Assembly (NCBI GenBank): GCA_009823395.1
Contig: CM020501.1
Span: 31,995,861 to 32,059,860 of the forward strand
Source: Thamnaconus septentrionalis
Lineage: Eukaryota; Chordata; Actinopteri; Tetraodontiformes; Monacanthidae
Length of the DNA stretch: 64,000 nt
Direction: 5' to 3'
Part shown: one piece after another, positions 58,811 to 64,000 of the stretch
How positions within the stretch are numbered: position 1 is the first letter of the stretch
Layout: each line of letters starts with the position of its first letter
Translations under genes and position numbers: made by a program
The notes under the pieces: model-generated
Seen by the model: the letters and a program-made list of their open reading frames with translations, nothing else
The model's database searches: none
What the model was told of the DNA's origin: nothing

Positions 58811-60207
58811 GATTGGTAGATTAGGAAGAAACAAACACAGATGACCAATGAGTAGAAAACCTATAACTACGAGAACGCACTGCGGTAGGATGCTGCCTTT
58901 CAAAGTCACCATCAGTCTTTCCCTGCGGCAGCCCTCTGTCCACATGGGGCACAAAGCCAAGATGTTATCCTCGGCCCTCCCTTGGCAGATTCGATGTCTC
59001 TGAAAAGAACCTGGCGTCATTGATATTCACAGCAGCAAGGTTTAAGTTTGTGTTGCCAAACAGGTCAACTCAGTCTCAGACTTCTCATCCTCTTCAGCAG
59101 GCTGAGATTGTCTCTTGGCTGCAGCGGCCACAGACTCCTGCAGGTCCAGCTGCAGGTAGCCACAATTGGTTGTTTGCAACAACAGGCTTTCTGCCTTCAG
59201 TCATACTGTAAGAGACCCGGCTGTGCATAAAGGAAAAAACATGGACTGTTTTTTTATTGTCTGGGATGTAAGGTTCCACTCTGTCCTTAAAGGTGGGCTT
59301 AATAATAATAAGTTTTCTAAGTAAAGTTATTTATTTTTTTTTTACACATCCTAGGATTGTCTTTCAACAGTGGCTTAAGGAATTTTCCTCCTGAAGCCAT
59401 CGGGAGACCTTGAGTTGTGGAGATTTTAAAAATTGCACTATACTGCCTATTTTTGTATTCAGAGTTTCCATTTAAATGGGCCATGTCCTGTGATCAAAAA
59501 TGAATAAGTAGGATGAAAAGAAGGAGAAAGAAGAGGAAGGTGTGGACCATAGTTACCCAAAGTTTCGTACTGCACTGGCTGAAGATAATACAACACAGAG
59601 ACACAGACTTTAAGTTCCGTGAATAAAACCATTTCATAAATAATACAGCATGATGAGCAAAAGCAGCTGAATGTCTGAGTGGCTGAGAGCAAATGAATGA
59701 GTCATCGCCGGGCCCCCTTTGACAAAACAAAAACTCTTCAAGTCAAACAAAATCCAACAGACAGTCTAGATAATAGCCCAATAATTGGAGAATATTTGCT
59801 AAAAAAAATAAAAAAAATAACTCGATTTTGACGAAAGACAGGAAGGGTTTTTTTTTGTTTGTTTTTTGTGGAGGTTGTACCCAGATGGCAGAACAGCTGC
59901 AGCAGCTGCAGAGAAACACCCAAATCCCTGGAGTCCAGACACTAGTGGTGGTGGATGATGCCAGGACTGGTCAGGAGGCTGAGAAGTTGAAGTTGAAGAT
60001 GAGAGCGATCCAGGAAATAGTGGCAGTGATGGGGAGGGAGGAGTCAAAAATCAGTATGAGAAAACTTGCTGATGCGGCTAGAGACATTTAAAAAAAAAAA
60101 AAAAAAATGTAATAAAGGGACTGCAGATGGAAAATAGCCTCTGGCTAATTCTGGCATATTTACATGTAATTGTTCATCAATATGCACTGTCCCTTTTAAA
60201 TAATAAT

Positions 60208-60260
<53 letters not shown>

Positions 60261-60560
60261 CAGTTTGAAAGCCAGGTGGTGAGACAGTCCCAGCACAATC
60301 ACAGCCCACACAGTGGCTGAAGAAGTGTGAGGAAGAGAAGACAAAAGACAAACTGCGGCTGAGGAAGTGAAAGTAAGGTCTTCCTGCTGGAACTTGCAAA
60401 CTTTAAGGAACACAGTGGTATTATGAAACATTGTGATTGGATTTTCTTGCAGCCTTCTTGCTGGGAAGAAAATTTCATATAGTGTTTTGAAATATTTATG
60501 ACATGTGTCTAATATTTTACCTGAATGTGGCCGCAAACAAGCCACCTCAACCAGAACAAG
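58811..60560. other. Intergenic DNA: no gene supported
   Basis: A 68-codon plus-strand frame from the ATG at 59885 (MAEQLQQLQRN...) has no recognisable family and no supporting structure. Otherwise it holds poly-A runs and an (AAT)n array at 60211-60256. Confidence 0.45.
60211..60256. repeat. (AAT)n microsatellite
   Basis: About 15 AAT units. Confidence 0.95.
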
Positions 60561-60566
60561 GTGGCT

Positions 60567-60895
60567 GGTCCTCTCCGGGTCGGTGGAGAGACCCTGCCTC
60601 AGGTGCAGGACTTCATCTCGGGCTCTTGTTCACCAGTGAGACGGGCCGATCGGTGCAGCGTCTGCAGCGATGCGGTCGCTGTACCGATCTGTCGTGGTGA
60701 GGAAGCAGCTAAGCTGAAAGGCGAAGCTCTCGATTTACCGGTCGATCTACGTTCCCACCCCCACCTGTGGTCACGAGCTTTGGGTAGTGACCCAAAGAGC
60801 AAGATCGCGGATACAAGCGGCCGGAATGAGTTTCATCTGCAGGGTGGCTGGGCTGGGCGCACCCTGAGGGACAGGCTGAGGAGCTGGGTCTTTAT
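60567..60895 (+). pseudogene. Dead LINE reverse-transcriptase 3' fragment
   Basis: Pieces in different frames read RVGGETLPQVQDF, GLLFTSE, and KAKLSIYRSIYVPTPTCGHE then LWVVTQRARSRIQAA, typical of the C-terminal part of fish LINE ORF2 (KLSIYRSIYVPTLTYGHELW). In-frame TGA codons and frame changes show it is dead. The clade is not settled. Confidence 0.8.
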
Positions 60896-61362
60896 TTTAT
60901 TTTTTTTTTTACATAATTGTGTCTCATACACAACACTAAACTGTGACCGTTCAAACTTTGATCTAATATTAGTGACAAGCTGTTGCAGTGACAAGCAAAC
61001 TTACTCATATGAATTTAGGTGAATGGTTTAGTCTCAGAAGCTGCTCACAAGGTGTGCAGGAGGAGGAGAGGTCCATTTGACACAGCAGTTTGATGAGAGT
61101 ATCTGTGACTGTCGCCCTAAGTCACCTTTTACATTTTCTCGGAATTAGAGTGAGAGCTTCTCATGACTGTATTCTGATCCTGTTGACATTTAATCAAGTC
61201 TTTGTGAGCATAATTGAAGCGGACAAAGAATCCCAAAGCAGTGCAGACCTCTTATCTGTTTATCCCCCCCTTGACTCCCACTCGTCATTACATCACTGCC
61301 AGATACATAAGATTTTGAAGTTTTCCAGCCGAAATTTTATAGGACTGAATGATTTCAAAAGA

Positions 61363-61374
61363 ATTATTATTATT

Positions 61375-61406
<32 letters not shown>
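61363..61406. repeat. (ATT)n-(GTT)n compound microsatellite
   Basis: Trinucleotide array changing unit midway. Confidence 0.95.
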
Positions 61407-61548
61407 AACTGATGTGTACAAAACTCTGGGACATTTTGCTCACAGTTGCAGGTGAACGCAGACAATTGGTTTATTTTTATCAAACACGAAATGCAGGTTA
61501 AATGCAAATTTGTACACATGCCCGCTTTTAACACATTACAAAAGTGAG

Positions 61549-61549
61549 A

Positions 61550-61585
<36 letters not shown>
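61549..61585. repeat. (AG)n microsatellite
   Basis: AG tract with one G-rich interruption. Confidence 0.95.
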
Positions 61586-61587
<2 letters not shown>

Positions 61588-63424
61588 CCAACCACAGCAT
61601 GAAGGGGTTGCAGATTTTCAAATAACGCCCTTAGCCAATGACATAAACAGGACAGTTTTGACTCAACTTAATCCCTTGAAATGTGACACCTCCTAACTTT
61701 TGCTGCAAGGGCAAGCACGATTAGCAGCTTGATTTCACAGCAGTGCAGGCTATGCACCACCTCCGACTCTGTCTGGGCAGCCTGAGGGTAGATTAGAGTC
61801 TGTTGTCCTTGTGTGCTCATGTGTGCATGTGTTATTTCATTATAACCTTTAAAGCTTTTTCTCCTCCCTATTTCAGTCCATGGACCTCAACAAGGTATGT
61901 GCTGGTTAACAGGCAGTGTCTCTCTGCTGTCAAATGTTACTTTGAGTTCATTTGCTTTCATATTCAGTCTGAGGTAACCCTGTAAGAGATTTCAGCTCAC
62001 TGCTGCTCTAAACACATCCTTTCAGTGCTGGATTGATGGCAGCAGCATCCAGAAATCTTGATATGGATTTGCCCTCAAAACACAATTCCATATTTTCTCC
62101 AAAGAGTGACAGCAGAACTGCAAAGAGAAGGAATGGATGTCATGAAAATGGGTGTCATGTCACTTGGTCTAACAGGTCTAAGTGTTTCTGACACAAGGAA
62201 AACATGAAGTGACAGGTGAATAATGGGCATTATACCGTCCTGCTTTAGAAGCTGTAAATTGTTCCTGTCAATCTTTCTCCTCTGCCAGACAGGAAAACAA
62301 GACAAAATTGTGTGAAATCTTTGTAGCTCTCGTTCTATGAATTCTGGCGTTATGGTGCATCCTTCCTGGAATGAACAGCTCTGTCTTTTAGTTTTTGTAA
62401 CACCTACAACAGTGTTGTGTTTCTGTGAAGAGGAACAGCTGCACCTTTACAATGGCTCCGAGGCAGAATATGGGGCTGTTGTGTAGTGAAGAATAAAGTC
62501 GTGGCTCTGAAGAGAAACACTTTCAGCACATGTGTTACAAAACACTGACTTTGTTCAAGAAGGGGAGGCAGGGGGAAGGAAACTTGCAGATCATTCTGAG
62601 CTTGGACCGTCTTCCACTTTGCAGTTTGCATTTCTCTGATGTTCCAAGTGGCTCCTTCCAAGATATCACTTACCAAGCTCTGATATTCCTGATAAATCAG
62701 TATTTTCTTTAAAAAAAAACAAAAAAAAACGACATATGACCACCACTATTGCTGGTGGTTGTGGTGTGAACCGGCTCGTGATAGTCCGACCCCTCTTGTT
62801 TTAGCTGCGGTATACTTTTAAGTCACTTGTCCAAAAACAGAAACATTCGCCTGACACCTGCTCACATTTTCTCCTTCACAGTAAACTGCAGTAGTTTCAC
62901 TTCATCTGGCTGAATGTGACCTATTTGAGAGCACACTGTCATCCGCAAATATCCAGATAACCCCATGTACACTATTCTGAATGATAAGGAGTGGTTCTAC
63001 AGTGTACAGCATGTGCATCAAAATCATTCTGAAAGCCAAAGAGAAAGAAAAGAACAATCTCAATGACAGAAGTAAGCAAAATCCGGCAGATGTCACACAC
63101 GCACTGCAACGGGCAAAAGAATCACTTCTGGTACAACTTGCAGGCGCCCTGACATTACTCATCCGCCTGAAGGATAACTGGGTGTGAGGCCCGGGGCTAC
63201 ATTCTTCCTGTGCAGGGCCACTTCCTCCTCAAACACCATGTCTGCGCCTGTGCTCTGGATACAAGCAGGAGGATGGGTCAAAGACACAAGCAGAGCAGCT
63301 CAGTGCAACCTTTAAGAAGGAAGCAGGTTTTTTTTTACGAGGAATTTCTCCCCGCTGTCAACTATCCAGCTGTGGATCTCCGGGTAAACGGCCTCCCTTC
63401 TGATGCGTGGTCCGCACGTAGGCA

Positions 63425-64000
63425 TCACAAGCTGGTTAAATCCGTCACGCCCTCTGCAATGTCCCCACCTGGAGAACAGCTCCGTGCTATTTTGCCTCTG
63501 TGTTGCCCAGAGGAGCAGCGGACGTCTTTCCCCAGCACAGCGACGCCCCTCTTCTCAGTTGCCTTATCGAATATTCTGTCCCCTGAATGCCTTCTCATCA
63601 AACGCAACATGTCTATCTCCACAGACCTGACGCCGAGAGGAAATGGCTCCGCATTGTCAATCACTGAGTGTCTCCTGGGCTGCAGGCTTCGTGTCGGGAG
63701 CTGAAGCGCGTGCGGCTGGCAGGAGGAGGGGGAGCCGTCGCACATGCTGGGACTGGACTGGCACCAGTCTGAGATGCTGTGTTCAGAGCCTGCTTGGCTT
63801 TCCGAGTCGTCGACGACCTTCTGTCCCAACGCCTGGACTGTAGCCAGGCTGAGCAGCCTGGGGATGGTCACCACAGATACAGCAGCAGCAGCAGCAGCGA
63901 CTCCAGGGTGCTCAGCTGCTGCTGCAGTCGCCGCTTTAGCGTCGGTGGAGGTCACTCTGGCCGAGCTGGCGAAAGAGGAGGTGCCAAAGAGAGAGGCCAC
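63425..64000 (-). CDS. Partial open reading frame entering from the right edge; unidentified protein
   Basis: An uninterrupted minus-strand frame of 191 codons runs from the window edge (first codon GTG, so the true start lies outside) to a stop at 63425. It is by far the longest open frame here and lies in GC- and CpG-richer DNA than its surroundings. Composition: Ser/Ala-rich, with a six-alanine run coded by GCT repeats (plus-strand CAG array at about 63880-63898), then IPRLLSLATVQALG, then an acidic/serine stretch (DDSESQAGSEHSISDWCQSS) and basic RRHS motifs near 63650 and 63590 (possible phosphorylation sites). No family recognised. CAG|GTCTGT at 63627 could be a splice donor, in which case the last ~65 codons would be intronic read-through. 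It could also be a terminal exon, or chance. Confidence 0.45.
   Translation of the reverse strand: MASLFGTSSFASSARVTSTDAKAATAAAAEHPGVAAAAAAVSVVTIPRLLSLATVQALGQKVVDDSESQAGSEHSISDWCQSSPSMCDGSPSSCQPHALQLPTRSLQPRRHSVIDNAEPFPLGVRSVEIDMLRLMRRHSGDRIFDKATEKRGVAVLGKDVRCSSGQHRGKIARSCSPGGDIAEGVTDLTSL

Larger units (their letters stand above)
60896..63420. other. Intergenic DNA: no gene seen
   Basis: It contains an (ATT)/(GTT)n array at 61363-61406, an (AG)n tract at 61549-61585 and A-rich runs near 62710. No coding pattern was recognised on either strand. Confidence 0.5.

Noticed and set aside
59885..60091. 68-codon frame starting MAEQLQQLQRN, coiled-coil-like
   Set aside because: Short, next to poly-A and AAT repeats, no homology recognised and no splice partner; kept only as a note.

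Overview
The window is vertebrate nuclear DNA, most likely from a teleost fish. The coding sequence is split into short exons with GT-AG introns. The surroundings are AT-rich and full of AC/GT, AG and AAT microsatellites. There are several Tc1-like miniature inverted-repeat elements, tRNA-headed SINEs and decayed LINE reverse-transcriptase pieces of types common in fish. No bacterial-style operon, CRISPR array or true RNA gene was seen.

One gene fills most of the window: a complete minus-strand orthologue of mad1l1 (MAD1, the spindle-assembly-checkpoint coiled-coil protein). I joined 17 coding exons between 43499 (ATG) and 4758 (stop). All splice junctions are AG/GT and all phases agree. They encode 711 residues, against about 718 in human MAD1. 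A likely untranslated first exon and promoter lie at about 43.91-44.10 kb. Candidate polyadenylation signals lie at 4575 and 4252. Introns range from about 94 bases to 12.2 kb, and nearly all transposons between 4.9 and 43 kb are intronic.

Layout: 1-4.2 kb is the 3' flank, with repeats and no gene. 4.25-44.1 kb is mad1l1 with its promoter. 44.1-63.4 kb is intergenic, with no gene seen; it holds microsatellites, SINEs, a MITE fragment and two dead LINE pieces. 63.4-64.0 kb holds a long minus-strand open frame entering from the right edge (poly-alanine and serine-rich, unidentified), probably the end of another gene or an exon running into an intron.

I found no exotic new system. The most interesting signals are splice sites of mad1l1 built into simple repeats (a (TG)15 tract in place of the polypyrimidine tract of the last exon, a (CA)11 tract abutting a donor, and a 73-base (CT)n tract just after a frame-neutral exon), and several transposon-in-transposon insertions, two of which have a matching unfilled copy in the same window that shows a TA target site.
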